A DNA stretch of 45,047 bases from Cytidiella melzeri. Its lineage: Eukaryota > Basidiomycota > Agaricomycetes > Polyporales > Irpicaceae. The stretch lies in NCBI GenBank assembly GCA_022592445.1, contig JABYQR010000352.1, forward strand, positions 1 to 45,047. Reading direction: 5' to 3'. The notes beneath the pieces are model-generated. The model was not told the DNA's origin, made no database searches, and was given only the letters and a program-made list of their open reading frames with translations. This document shows, one piece after another, positions 20,652 through 31,470 of this stretch (within the stretch, counting starts at the first letter, position 1; each line of letters begins with the position of its first letter). The translations under genes and the position numbers were made by a program.

Positions 20652-21274
20652 TATTACGATCTGATCGGATCACGTGATCGGCACCGGACATCCGACATCC
20701 TTATCCTCGCACAGCCACATCCTCAACTCATCACACGGTCCAACACCGATGTTCCTCCAATTTACCTTGTGCTCGCTATCACCGGTTTTCATCAGTTGTA
20801 GATATCCCTTTGTACTTTTTCTCCGTATTTCCTCCGACTCCGATTATTCGCCTGATCTAATCCTCTCTTGTCTCGGACCATACACGCATGCCTTATCGGA
20901 CTTACAACTTCTAGTACTATATAACCAGACTCAATTGTACAGTAGAAGTTTAAGTTCGAATATCGAATAAGATCCCCATCCTATTCCTACCTCTTCATTC
21001 GACTTCACTTGCTGAAGTCGTCTTACTCGTCGTTGCCCGACTTCTGTTCTGAAATTCTTCCTCTGACATCGTCTTCGCCGACCCCGAGTCTCTGAGGCCG
21101 AACCCTTGATCTTGCTAAGTCCAAATCCGAGTCACCGAGGATTCACGAGAGGCGCAACTTACTTAGTTGAAGCCGATTGACTCTTACAGCTCCCCCTGTC
21201 GCCTACTCCGATCGCCGACCCGATTAGCAGCATCGGACTTTGCGACAACGCCGATCCCGTATCAGTTCTTAACA
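20652..21274 (+). repeat. 3' LTR of LTR4 element
   Basis: 623 bp, ending TTCTTAACA. It aligns without gaps to the 5' LTR. All 14 differences are transitions and 11 lie at CpG positions. It is followed by the AACGC target duplication and then by LTR2-family pol sequence on the minus strand. Confidence 0.92.
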
Positions 21275-21835
21275 AACGCGCTTGACAACGTGTCAAGTTA
21301 TGAGCTGTCTTCCTGTACTTGAGGTTCTTGTGGTCGGAGAAGATAGGAAATTTCTCTGGTAGCCCTTCCAAGTAATGATGCAAGTCTTCAAGGGCTCGTA
21401 CAATTGCCATGAGTTCTCAGTAGTAGATCTCATAGTTTTGTTTGGTCTCAGTCATGCCTTCAGAACGATAGGCTACTGGATGCCACGTGCTGTCTTTGGC
21501 TTCTTGCTCCAACACCCCTCCCATTGCATATCCGGATGCATCCATTTCCAAACGTGTGGGTCTATTAAAACTCCGCATTGCCAACACTGGTGCTTCCACA
21601 AATTGTTGGCAAAGTTCATCAAACGCTGACTGCTCTTCAGGACCCCATTTCCAAGGAACCTTGCCTATGAGACGGTCTAGGGGTTTACATATCTTTCCAA
21701 GGTCTTTGATGAACCTCTGGTAGAAGTTTGCAAACCCACGGAATTGACGGATATTGGAGATGTTTTGTGGTACAGGCCATTCAGCCACTGACAGGGTCCA
21801 CTTGAATCATAGTGTATCATGGTTACTTAAATGGC
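21275..21835 (-). pseudogene. pol: LTR2 gypsy pol: end of RT and RNase H, 5' truncated
   Basis: The minus-strand continuation of the pol at 11187-12891, displaced by the LTR4 insertion. It reads VAEWPVPQNISNIRQFRGF, FANFYQRFIKDLGK, LEMDASGYAMGGVL (RNase H catalytic Asp), YEIYY then a stop, RALEDLHHYLEGLP, FSDHKNLKY, and ends CQA at the insertion site. Upstream of about 21835 the gypsy similarity stops, so the reverse transcriptase core, protease, gag and 5' LTR are missing. Confidence 0.85.
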
Positions 21836-21843
21836 CTTCAGGG

Positions 21844-22305
21844 CAGCCACCCTGTTGCAACTATGTTGAAACTGCACGAGAAGCCTTAAAACATGCGACA
21901 ATGGCCCACTTACAGGATCTCTGGGAGGTTGTCAGCAATGTTCAAGACCTCATTGAGCTGCGTAGCAAGACCCCTGAGGACTTGATTGCCACCACAGCAA
22001 AGATTGTAACTGAGTATGCCTTAACAAATGTGTTGATGAAGCTGGGTGCCCTTTCACGAGAGGAGCAAGACAATCTTCTCAAGAGCACTGTGATCTACTG
22101 TTGCGACGATCTTGACTACTGCAATCTTGACAATGCCATGCTCTCAGGAGATGTTGGCTGCATGGAGCTCTTGCTTCTGCTGATACACCTGGAAACTTCT
22201 GGACATGCAACAAGCACAAACAAGGACCCCTTCTCACAAACAAGCACTCAGCCCTTGTGCCTTGTTTGGGCACTTGAGCTTGTGCTGCCTCAATTTGTGG
22301 TTTGA
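21844..22305 (+). pseudogene. Possible DUF6589-like fragment
   Basis: An open frame reading MAHLQDLWEVVSNVQDLIEL then LDYCNLDNAMLSGDVGCMELLL. The phrase with an acidic/aromatic pair followed by AM..GDVG.ME resembles the C-terminal part of basidiomycete DUF6589 proteins, which are often multicopy and transposon-associated. The usual following GN.KY segment is replaced by SGHATSTNKD, and the left end abuts the truncated LTR2 pol, so it is at best a fragment. I recognise it only from this short motif. It could be another repeat-encoded protein. Confidence 0.35.
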
Positions 22306-22904
22306 ATTCTCACCAGAGTTCTTGTCTGTGTTCTCTCACAAGTCTTTGGGCAGCCTCGAGTACACTGGCACTTTCTCTTGCCACCCTTGGTTTCCTTGCA
22401 GCCCCCTTGTTCACTTGCTCCCTTGGCTCCCGCCGCTTTTCTCATCAATATGAGAACCTCGAGCAGCCTTCTTCATCAATCCCCTCAATTGTCACACGGA
22501 ACTATAATTTGATGTGGACTTTTTGCAATGGTATTTATTCACAGCATGTTTGTACCTCGAGTAGCTCAGAATTCAACACCCCCCATGTTTTCCCCTTGAG
22601 TTTGCCTCTGCAAGCCTTGCGTTTCGCATCACAGCCTGCTTGCACCTTGCATCTTGCATCTCGAGCCTACTTGCCATGTGTATATCTCATTTGTGTTGCG
22701 TTCTCAAACCCTTTTGTGTTCCTCACTGCATTTATTCTACTGTGTTACTTTACTGTGTCATGTTCCTCTTCCACTGCATCCTCCTTTCAAGTCATTATCT
22801 TGTCAATTCCAATCCTGACAACATTCTCACTGCTGTTAGGAAGATGGGGAACCGGCAGGCAATAGCAACACACTTGGGAAGCAGTTTGAGTCGCGGACTT
22901 AGTG
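22306..22904. other. Pyrimidine-rich non-coding stretch
   Basis: C/T-rich on the plus strand, with many short runs such as ttgcctctgcaagcc. The open frames read as Cys/Ser/Leu-rich low-complexity peptides with no motif. No gene is supported. The boundary with the truncated gypsy pol lies near 22900. Confidence 0.4.
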
Positions 22905-25518
22905 AATACCAACCGAGGACTTTTCGGACCTAAAGTCATGTTCTTTGGTCTCACACGCTCACCCGCTACCTTCCAAGCTCTGATGGACAACATCTTCGCC
23001 AACATCGTCACCAAGGGCAAGGTGGCTCTTTATCTAGATAACATCTTGATCTGGAGTAACAACCTGACAGAGCACCGTAAGGTTGTTCATGAAGTCCTCA
23101 AGCGACTTCAGCAACACAATCTGTATCTTCGGCCAGAAAAGTGCGAGTTTGAGAAATCTGAGATTGAATACCTCAGGTTGACCATTTGCGCCAGCGAAGT
23201 AGCTATTGACCCTGTCAAAGTCCAAGTAGTTTCTACGTGGCCTACACCCAAGAATCTCAAAGAAGTTAGAGGATTCATCGGGTTTGCCAACTTCTACCAC
23301 CGCTTCATTCAGAACTTCTCAAAGCACGCACAGCCTTTACACAACCTGACTAAGAAGGATGTACCGTTCGTCTGGGGTCCAGCACAGCAGACTGCCTTCA
23401 TGTTGCTAAATAGGGCTTGTACCACTAAGCCTATCTTGGCAGTCTGGGACCCTGAACTCCCTACACATTTAGAAGTCGATGCCTCGGGCTATGCAACTGG
23501 TGGGATCATCTTTCAGAAATTGAAGGAGGATGGATTCTACCACCCTATTGCCTACTGGTCTGCATCCATGACTGAAGCAGAGCGTAACTACAAAATCTTT
23601 GATCGGGAGATGTTAGCCATCACCAAAGCTCTCAAAGATTGGCACCACTACCTTGAGGGGCTCAAGGAACCATTTGAGATCTGGACAGATCACGCCAACC
23701 TGCAGTACTGGAAAACTGTGCAACACCTCACTTGACATCAAGCACGTTGGTCATTACTTTTAGCTGACTTCAACTTTGTGTTGGTACACAAGCCCAGTAG
23801 TACCATAATACATGCTGATCCTCTCTCTCGTCTTCACTCACACGCTGTCACAGATGAAGAAGACAACAAAGATCAGGTAGTACTGAAACCGGAACATTTC
23901 CGCATCCTCGCTACCAGTGCACTTGCCACTGCTTCTCCACTCGAATCAAAGATCCGAGAATGCACGGAACAAGAAGCAGAAGTCGCACAAGCTCTCGCTA
24001 CTCTTCAAAAGAAGGGTCCTTGCAAACTTGTCAGCGGTTTACTCGAATGGGAAGAGAGTGACGGACTCATCTACTACAAGGGAAAACTCTACATCTCTAA
24101 CAACAAAGAGCTCTGTCACGGGATTGTCAAATCTTGCCATGACACACCCGCGGCTGGTCATCCGGGCAAACACGGCACCATAGAGCTAGTCTCACAACAC
24201 TATTGGTGGCCAAAGATGAATGCCTTTGTGAGGACTTACGTACTAGGCTGTGATCACTGTCAGCGTTACAAGTCAGCTCCACATCGTAAAGCAGTACTAC
24301 AGCCTCAGGAAGCTCCGGCCGGACCTTGGGAACACATCCGTGTGGATCTCATCACTCAGCTGCCACCCTCTAAGGGATTTGATTTGATTGCGGTCTACGT
24401 TGACCACTACTCCAATCAAACGCACATCATCCCTACTACCACCAAGGTTAACGCTGAGGGTATTGCCGATCTACATTACAAAGAGGTATTCGACTTCACG
24501 GCATTCCCAAGAAGGTGTTCTCTGACCAAGGACCCCAGTTTGCAGCGTGCTTCATGCGTGCGCTCTATCACCGCCTAGGCATAGAGACTGGTTTTACGAC
24601 CGCCTATCATCCGCAAGGAAATGGCAAAGTTGAACGCAAAAACCAGGACATCGAACAGTACCTACGTCTATTCTGTCAGCAACAACAAGACGACTGGGTC
24701 AATCATTTGCCGGCGGCTGAGTTTGCACTCAACTCGCGAGTACATGCGGGTAACTCACAAACACCGTTTGAAGTCATCTACGGATATTGCCCCAACTTCA
24801 CCATACCGGTTGGCAAGCAAAGCAATATCCCATCACTCAATGAGCGCCTTGACAATATCGCTCGAGTACGCAAAGAAACTGAAGCAGCTCTTCGTCTAAG
24901 CAAAGAGAAGATGAAGCAACTCTACGAATCTGAGAAACGCCCTCCACGCGTCTTCCAAGTAGGGGACATGGTCTGGCTGAATGCTAAGAACATCCAGATC
25001 CACCAGGCTACTCCTAATCTCGGTCCTCGACAACTCGGCCCGTACACGGTCATCGAATGTATCGGCAATCTCAATTACAAGCTTGATCTACCTAGCTATC
25101 TCCGGCTCCACCCTGGCTTCCACATCAACCGTCAAGTCCCTGGCACAACAACGGCAAAGATGTACCTCCACCTCCAGATCCTATCGTCATAGAAGCAGAA
25201 GAACAGTATGTCGTTGGAAAAGTACTAGACAGCAGGCTACACGGAGGAAGAAACTGCAATTCCTGGTCAAATGGGAAGGGTATTCAGATGGTCACAATAG
25301 CTGGGAACCAGTCGAAAACCTTGAGAACAGTCAAGAAGCGATTGACAACTTCTAAAAAGCAAACCCCGGAGCGCCCCGGGTCATCAAAGCTTCACTCTTT
25401 GCGGATCTCCGCTCGCACTTTCGGGAATTCAATACCCAGACCAATCTTGCTTTCCTTTGCGCGATCTATCCATCTACATATGATCTTAGCTGGGATGAAG
25501 GCAAACACATTGGTCTGA
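22905..25518 (+). pseudogene. pol: LTR5 gypsy pol, 5' truncated and decayed
   Basis: Begins inside the reverse transcriptase (NTNRGLFGPKVMFFGLT). The catalytic box reads YLDNILIW instead of YLDD. RNase H follows (LEVDASGYATGGIIF, TDHANLQYWK), with a stop at about 23733. The integrase zinc segment is SCHDTPAAGHPGKH..CDHCQRYK and the core carries Asp in RVDLITQLP. A frame change near 24510 precedes SDQGPQFAACF and GKVERKNQDIEQYL. A second frame change near 25140 precedes the chromodomain (KLQFLVKWEGYSDGHNSWEPVENL, about 25247-25350). It is close in sequence to the intact Pol at 38508-42095. Inactive: truncated, two frame changes, one stop and a lost catalytic Asp. Confidence 0.88.
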
Positions 25519-25691
25519 ATATCTCAAGGACATCACACTGACGGGTAACGTCGAGTCAACAACACCAGAAGGGGAGAAACTTCCTAGCATCCTTCTGACT
25601 AGACAATCGGGGCAATTCTGCTGAATCCCTGTAGACAGGTAGAAGACCTCTATTACCACAGCACAATGATGTTTTGCGAGGATGCTCGATT

Positions 25692-25706
25692 TTAGGAGGG
25701 GGGTAA
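25692..25706 (+). other. Polypurine tract of LTR5 element
   Basis: TTAGGAGGGGGGTAA directly precedes the LTR start TGTCGTGG. The same tract precedes the 3' LTR of the LTR3 element, and a near copy precedes that of LTR2. Confidence 0.65.
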
Positions 25707-26462
25707 TGTCGTGGATGGCCCGACTAGCCCTTATTTTTCGCAATTTACCTCTTGTTTTTAACTGTAAAACTCCGGGCTGCAACCCAGTTGCAACCTTCTC
25801 TGCACAAACCCCTTTGCACGTGTATTAAGCGCCCGTATCACGTGGCTTAGACGCTCCACATGGTCACGTTACTTGCTACTACATCACACTGGCATGTGAC
25901 TTAGCTTAAGTAAGACCACATGGCTACAAACACATGGCTCAGCCCATAGCTAGGGTTGAACGTCATAGATACCGTTCACATGGACTCCTTTTGTTCTTTC
26001 CCTACTGTTCTCTTTATGGAAGGATGTTCTCACAGGTGTGGGAATGGAATACAATAGTTGGTCTCCTTTTAGATAGATTCTCTCACAAGTAGAGTTCTTG
26101 GCAAGGTCTAGACAATAGCTATTGTTCTCCTTTAGGTAGTTCTTTTGTTCTCTGTTCACATGGCTTCTTGCAAAGCCTGCCCTTAACATGGTCTGTGCAC
26201 AGGTCCCTGAAGTCTATATAAACAGCTGCATGTATGCTCCTAGCCCCCCATCTCAACCTCTTGGTCTTTACTGGGCTAGGTAAGCAACCCCCTCTTGTAC
26301 TACATAGCGGGTAGTATCAATATTAACTTGGTCTTTACTTGGCTAGCAACTTGCATAAAGTTGATAGCTGGTGAGAGAATTGTGCTTCAAGCCTGCCACC
26401 ACCTCTTTGTTGTCATCCACATCGTGTCCCTATTAGTTGCGTCGAGCTTCGTCTTCGTGACA
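25707..26462 (+). repeat. Probable 3' LTR of LTR5 element
   Basis: Starts TGTCGTGGATGG after the polypurine tract. It has a TATA box (agtctatataaac, about 26210-26222). The right end at CTTCGTGACA (26462) is chosen because it ends in TGACA and lies about 250 bp after the TATA box, as in LTR2. No second LTR or target duplication is available to confirm it. Confidence 0.5.
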
Positions 26463-26784
26463 CATTTCATATTAATCACATGTTCGCATAGCCTCATTCT
26501 CGCAGACACAGTGTTCTTGAATATCATTTCCTTATTGAGCCATCTCTTGTTGTACTATAAGAGTTCACTCATTCCTCTCTTTTCCCCCATTGTGCTCTCT
26601 TCCTTTGCACCTTGGGGTAAGCTTGTCTCTGTTGCACTTGCAGTATGTACATATGCTGACCCTGTACTTAGCTCACTCGCTCAACGCTCGTGTCTTAGGC
26701 ACAGTTCTATTACCATTGTGCTCTCTTCTTTCGCACCTTGGGCTCACTCGCTCGATGCTCATGTCTTAGGTACTCAGAGGTCTG
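26463..26784. other. Short non-coding stretch with a partial duplication
   Basis: The phrase attgtgctctcttcctttgc (about 26589) recurs with small changes near 26714, and ctcactcgctcaacgctcgtg (about 26672) recurs near 26742. This is therefore an imperfect tandem duplication with a deletion in the second copy. It could be the outer part of LTR5. No gene is seen. Confidence 0.4.
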
Positions 26785-27475
26785 TGTCACAGATTTTCAA
26801 TGTTTCTACAAGACTTGCCTTACCAGGCAATGGTATTATTGGGAATATTTAAGTGCTTATCAGGCGCTTATCAAGCGCTTAACTAGTGCTTATCAGGCGC
26901 TTATTCCGGCGCTTATTCTCAGTGCCTATCAATTGATGCGCTGATGCGCCTCCTGTCTCTGATGCGCTGATGTGCTCCTTTCCTTATCTGTGTATCACAT
27001 GATAGAACTCTCTGGAACCTTGTGGAACATGCTGGAACTATGATGTCATAGTATAGAACATTCCATTAGATGATGTCATAGTTCTTAGAACCTTCTGGAA
27101 AAGTCTAGCCTTGTCCTACAACAAGCTAGAACAAGTCTAGCCTTGGGACTGGGTCATGGGGTCAGGTCATGAGGACAATTGCTATTGGTTGATTATTGAA
27201 GTGGCACCACTAGGGCATAGGGCATGCTTAGTAAGGTAGATTACTTTGCTTACTCATGTAGGTATTAGGGATCTTAGGGTAGTACCTGGGGTCCTCCCCT
27301 TCATGTATATATAGAGGCACTCCTGAGGGCATATCCCCTCAGTCTTATCCACTCTGTTGATAAAGGACTACTCAGTACTCTCTTGTACTTCACTCACCAC
27401 ACCTCTCGCACTCTATCTCACTCTATCCCCTCAAGTTTTACAACTTATCTGGTGAGTAGTAACCTCACTGTTACA
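26785..27475 (+). mobile_element. Solo LTR, family LTR1, copy 3 (691 bp)
   Basis: Inverted relative to copies 1 and 2: starts TGTCACAGATTTTC and ends CTCACTGTTACA. Flanks are GTCTG (26780-26784) and GTCAG (27476-27480), which match at 4 of 5 bases and so suggest a mutated target duplication. It carries the CTTATC (GATAAG) array near 26850-26900 and a TATATATA box near 27305-27313. It truncates the minus-strand zinc-knuckle frame at 27476. Confidence 0.85.
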
Positions 27476-27844
27476 GTCAGAGAAAGATTCAATCCACGTG
27501 CCCTGACTGTTGCACTCACTGCCAAAAGCAACGGGAGCAGAAGTGGCATAGGCCTTAAGGCCACCAGGAGCCAAAGGAGGGCAAGCGACGGCAGCAGCAG
27601 CAGCAGCCACTGGCTTAGCACCAGCAGTCGAATTCTTGCCTTGAGCAATCACATCTATTGCCAGCGGCGCTGGCAATGGTTTTGCAAGTGATGCCTTCAT
27701 GGCAGCCTGGGACTTCTTGTTCCAAGGCAGAGGACAGGTTTGTGTCATATAGCTGGGCTGGCCACAGTTGCAGCAGTTCTTCTGCTCAGAAATAGCAGAC
27801 TTGTCCCACAAGTAAGGCGCTGCAGCATGCAGCGGTACAAGCAA
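27476..27844 (-). pseudogene. Zinc-knuckle-like protein fragment
   Basis: The minus-strand frame contains CCNCGQPSYMTQTCPLPW, shaped like a CCHC knuckle (C-x2-C-x4-H-x4-C) but with Tyr at the His position. An Ala-rich tail (KPVAAAAAAVACPPLAPGG) follows. The frame is cut by the solo LTR1 at 27476, and no start or upstream exon could be fixed. It could be a gag remnant or part of a DNA transposon protein. Metal binding is doubtful without the His. Confidence 0.4.
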
Positions 27845-28429
27845 TAGTTACAATTTCTGAAGAATGAAGAAGAATTGTTCCAGTGTGCTCCAGCACATTG
27901 ATGCCTTTTCAGATGTGACCTGTTTGTTCCCAAAAGTGTGGGAATTTGATGGCAGAATACAGACAGTAACAGGCTCAATAACAAAACAATGAATACAGCT
28001 GATGGCATCACACTGGCCCTGTTATCAGCTCTTGATAACTTTGTATCAGATCACTTTTGCAATCAAGATGCAGTTTTTGATTATCACAGACTGCATATGT
28101 GTACAAATCTGTACATACAATACACCATTTAATAGACATATCTTGTGGCAACATTCTGGTACAAACATCCTGTCAATTGAAGTGGAATTGAGCAAGTTAT
28201 GGCCAGTCTAGTGAAAAAAGTCATCCAGACTCAGATTCAAAATCCACTCCTGCTGACAAATGATGTCAAATTCTGGTCAGGTACATGTGCTACAGACGTT
28301 GCTTGCTCTCTGAACACGGAATACAATCAGAAGACATGCCACAAATAGTGTTGGCTCTGAGCAAGAATTACCAGTACTTTGGAAGCTAACTACAAATTCT
28401 CAACCCCTACATTCTTGGACAATGTTAAT
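27845..28429. other. Non-coding stretch before the tandem array
   Basis: Open frames are short. A minus-strand frame around 27870-27960 reads LGTNRSHLKRHQCAG, vaguely finger-like but without the needed cysteines. No gene is supported. Confidence 0.35.
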
Positions 28430-29975
28430 TTGTAGCTGCATCAGCAGCAAGAACTGCATCAGATTGTTCCACAAAGTTTCACAAGCATTAGTTGCTCTCT
28501 AAGGAAAAGTTACAATCAGAACATAGCCTGTGGCAGTTCTAATAGGGCTGAGGCAGTACAGACATCAACAGGATGTGGTTGCATCAGCATAGAGCACTGC
28601 CTTTGATCCTTCCATACAGTTTCACAACCACCACTTGCTCTACAAGCAGGAGTTACAATCAGAACACAGCCTGTGGCAGCTCCAATGGGGGTGAGGCAGT
28701 GCAGACATCGGCTGGATGTGGTTTCATCAGCAGCCAGCACTGCGTTCAATTGGTCCACAAAGTTTCACAACCACTGCTTTCTGCGCAGGAATTACAGCTG
28801 TAGCAGCTCCAATGGGGGTGAGGCAGTTCAGACATCAACGGTACATGGTTGCATTGGCAGCAAGCACTGCATTCAACTGCCTCACAAGTTCCACAACCAC
28901 TACTCTCAAAGCAGGGGTTACAATCAGAACACACTCCATGGCAGTTCCAATAGGGTTGATGCAGCTCAGACATCAACAAGATATGGTTGCATTGGCAGCC
29001 AGCACTGCATCAGATTGATTCACAAAGTTTTACAACCACTGGTTGCTCTCTAAGGAGGAGTTACAATCAGAACACAGCCTGTGGCAGTTCTAGTGGGTCT
29101 GATACAGTTGAGATATCAACAGGACATGGTTGTATCAGCATAGAGCACTGCCTTTTATTCTTCCATACAGTTTCACAACCACCAGTTGCTCTACAAGCAG
29201 GAGTTACAATGAAAACACAGCCTGTGGCAGTTCTAGTGGGTCTGATACAGTTGAGATATCAACAGGACATGATTGCATCAGCATAAAGCACAGCCTTTGA
29301 TTCTTCCATACAGTTTCACAACCACCAGTTGCTCTATAAGCAGGAGTTGCAATCAGAACACAGCCTGTGGGAGCTCCAATGGGGGTGAGGTAGTGCAGAA
29401 ATCAGCTGGATGTGGTTTCATCAACAGCCAGCACTGTGTTCAATTGGTCCACAAAGTTTCACAACCACTGCTTTCTGAGCAGGAATTACAGCTGTAGCAG
29501 TTCCAATGGGGGTGAGGCAGTTCAGACATCAACAGGACGTGGTTGCATCAGCATAGAGCACTGCCTTTGATTCTTCCATACAGTTTCACAACCACCAGTT
29601 GCTCTACAAGCAGGAGTTACAATCAGAACACAGCCTGTAGCAGTTCTAGTAGGCCTGATACAGTTGAGATATCAACAGGACATGGTTGCATCAGGATATA
29701 GCACTGCCTTTGATTCTTCCATACAGTTTCACAACCACCAGTTGCTCTACAAGCAGGAGTTACAATCAGAACACAGCCTGTAGCAGTTCTAGTAGGGCTG
29801 AAGCAGTTTAGGCATCAACAGGACCCAGTCGCATCAGCATCAAGCACTGCATTTGATTCTTCCTCACAGTTTCACAATTACTAGTTGCATTATAAGCAGG
29901 AGTCACACTCAGAACCCAGCCTGTAGCAGCTTCAATGAAGGTAAGGCAGTGCAGACATCAACAGGACACATGTAA
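28430..29975. repeat. Tandem array, period ~143 bp, about 10-11 units
   Basis: The phrase agttacaatcagaacacagc recurs with variants at about 28507, 28651, 28790 (shortened), 28916, 29059, 29202, 29345, 29484 (shortened), 29615, 29758 and 29900. Most steps are 142-144 bp, the others 126, 131 and 139. Units fall into types: one has tgcatcagcatagagcactg and cttccatacag; another has ccaatgggggtgaggcagtg and caattggtccacaaag. A pair of the second type followed by a unit with a ~12-bp deletion occurs twice (28653/28792 and 29347/29486), which indicates block duplication. Frames through it are fortuitous. It could be a satellite or the internal repeat of a transposon. Confidence 0.85.
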
Positions 29976-30812
29976 CATGTTCTAGCAATTGATCTAATGA
30001 GACACCCTCAAGCCCTTCATTCTTGAAGCAAGTAATTTTCTAGAATCAGCAGTGAGCACTGCACAATATTAATGACAAGATAGATGAAGTCCCTTGCTAC
30101 CATTGATGACTACCTTCATCAATGTACGGCTCCTTTTTCTGCAACCAAACTTATCAATTGTAGTACAGTCAGTTTATCCCAGATCAAGCTGCCTATCCAA
30201 GGTGTCACCAATAGCAAATGCCCGTAATACAGTCAATATTCATGACCAGATGGCTTGGCAAGGTCCTTACCAGGAACAGAGCTGTTGACTGAGGTTGTTT
30301 TTGGCAACAAAGTCACAGGTGCAAATAACTATTTCATGCTATATGATTTATTCAATTTGCTACCAATAAAATAATCACTTGTAACCCTGTTCCTGCAGCT
30401 TACCAAATTGTATCCAGATTATTTGACATAGTTCAACACCATTAGGGAGAAGCCACATGTCAAACAATCTTTGTCCCCATGCTCTACTCCACAAACTTGT
30501 CTTAATTCTGTAATCACACCCATCATTGCACTTCAAGCAATACAGCACAGTCCCTCTTCTTTCATGAATGATTGTGTGCTCCAGTGAAGACAAACCACCA
30601 ACTTACTTTACATTACTCATTGGAGAAGCTATTTCCAACAAAATTACTTGTTCAGGCTGCTACCAGTACCAAGTTTACTTACAAATCTGGCTCAAGGAGT
30701 AATATTTCATTCAATCTTCAGGAATTGTACTTGCTGCTTGCCAGCCTTGCTGACGCTAGTGTGGTCTTACATAAGCTGAGTCACATGCCAGTGTGATGTA
30801 GCAGCAAGTAAC
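29976..30812. other. Non-coding stretch between tandem array and hAT element
   Basis: AT-rich, with short frames only. No transposase motif or host gene motif was found on either strand. Confidence 0.4.
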
Positions 30813-31004
30813 TAGTGCTCTGCAAAAATATCATTATAATGCAATATAATCTCAGAATATCATTAAATACCCATTAAATACTCGCTTGTGGAAATTGTTT
30901 TAGAATACGATTACCATTAAATACAATACAATACATTACAATATAATACAATACTATTCCTGTATTTAATGGTATTCTAGAATATTATGCATGTGACAAG
31001 TTTT

Positions 31005-31470
31005 CAGCACATGCATGTATGTACAGCCTCTTTCCTACAATTTGCACTGTTCATGCACCCATACACAGTTTTTCAATGCTGCATAGCTACCTTAATCATT
31101 TGCACTGCCTTTGTTTTGCACTGCTCATGTACTCATACACATTTGTTGATGTTCCAGCTATGTTTTTTATCTTTGTCTCTCCACTAATACAGACTGTTCC
31201 CTATGTTTTGCACTGCTCATGCCTCTATGTACAAGTTTTCATGTTGCATAGCTACCTTGATCATTTGTACTGCCCCTTTTTTGCACTGCTCATGGATTCA
31301 TACATGTTTCATAGTGTTGCAACTATGTGTTCCAGCTATGTTTGTGTCATCTTTGTCTCTCCACTTATACAGACTGTTCCCTATGTTTTTTGCACTGCTC
31401 TGTACAAGTTTTCATGTTGCGTAGCTACCTTGATTATTTGTGCTGCCCCTGTTTTGCACTGCTCATCATA
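31005..31470. repeat. 180-bp direct repeat, about 2.5 copies
   Basis: ctttgtctctccactaatac at 31171 recurs at 31351 (ccacttatac), 180 bp on. The surrounding phrases (ttttgcactgctcatg, gcatagctacctt.atcattt) recur with the same spacing, with a partial earlier unit from about 31035. It occupies the place where the N-terminal part of a hAT transposase would be expected. Confidence 0.7.

Larger units (their letters stand above)
12892..21274 (+). mobile_element. Full-length gypsy chromovirus, family LTR4, nested
   Basis: Bounded by two LTRs of exactly 623 bp and flanked by AACGC at 12887-12891 and 21275-21279. It is inserted in the RNase H region of the minus-strand LTR2 element. Order on the plus strand: 5' LTR, gag, -1 frameshift signal, pol (protease, reverse transcriptase, RNase H, integrase, chromodomain), then an antisense Zn2Cys6 gene, a polypurine tract and the 3' LTR. 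A solo LTR1 splits pol. Without that insertion the element is 7653 bp. Two one-base losses in pol near 15604 and 16020 mean this copy is not autonomous. Confidence 0.92.

Noticed and set aside
28673..29053. Open frame of 126 codons through the tandem array
   Set aside because: It follows the repeat units, frames on both strands are similarly open, and there is no start context or splice signal. The array explains it.
28430..29975. CRISPR-like array
   Set aside because: Units are about 143 bp and diverged along their whole length, with no short repeat/unique spacer alternation. The setting is eukaryotic.
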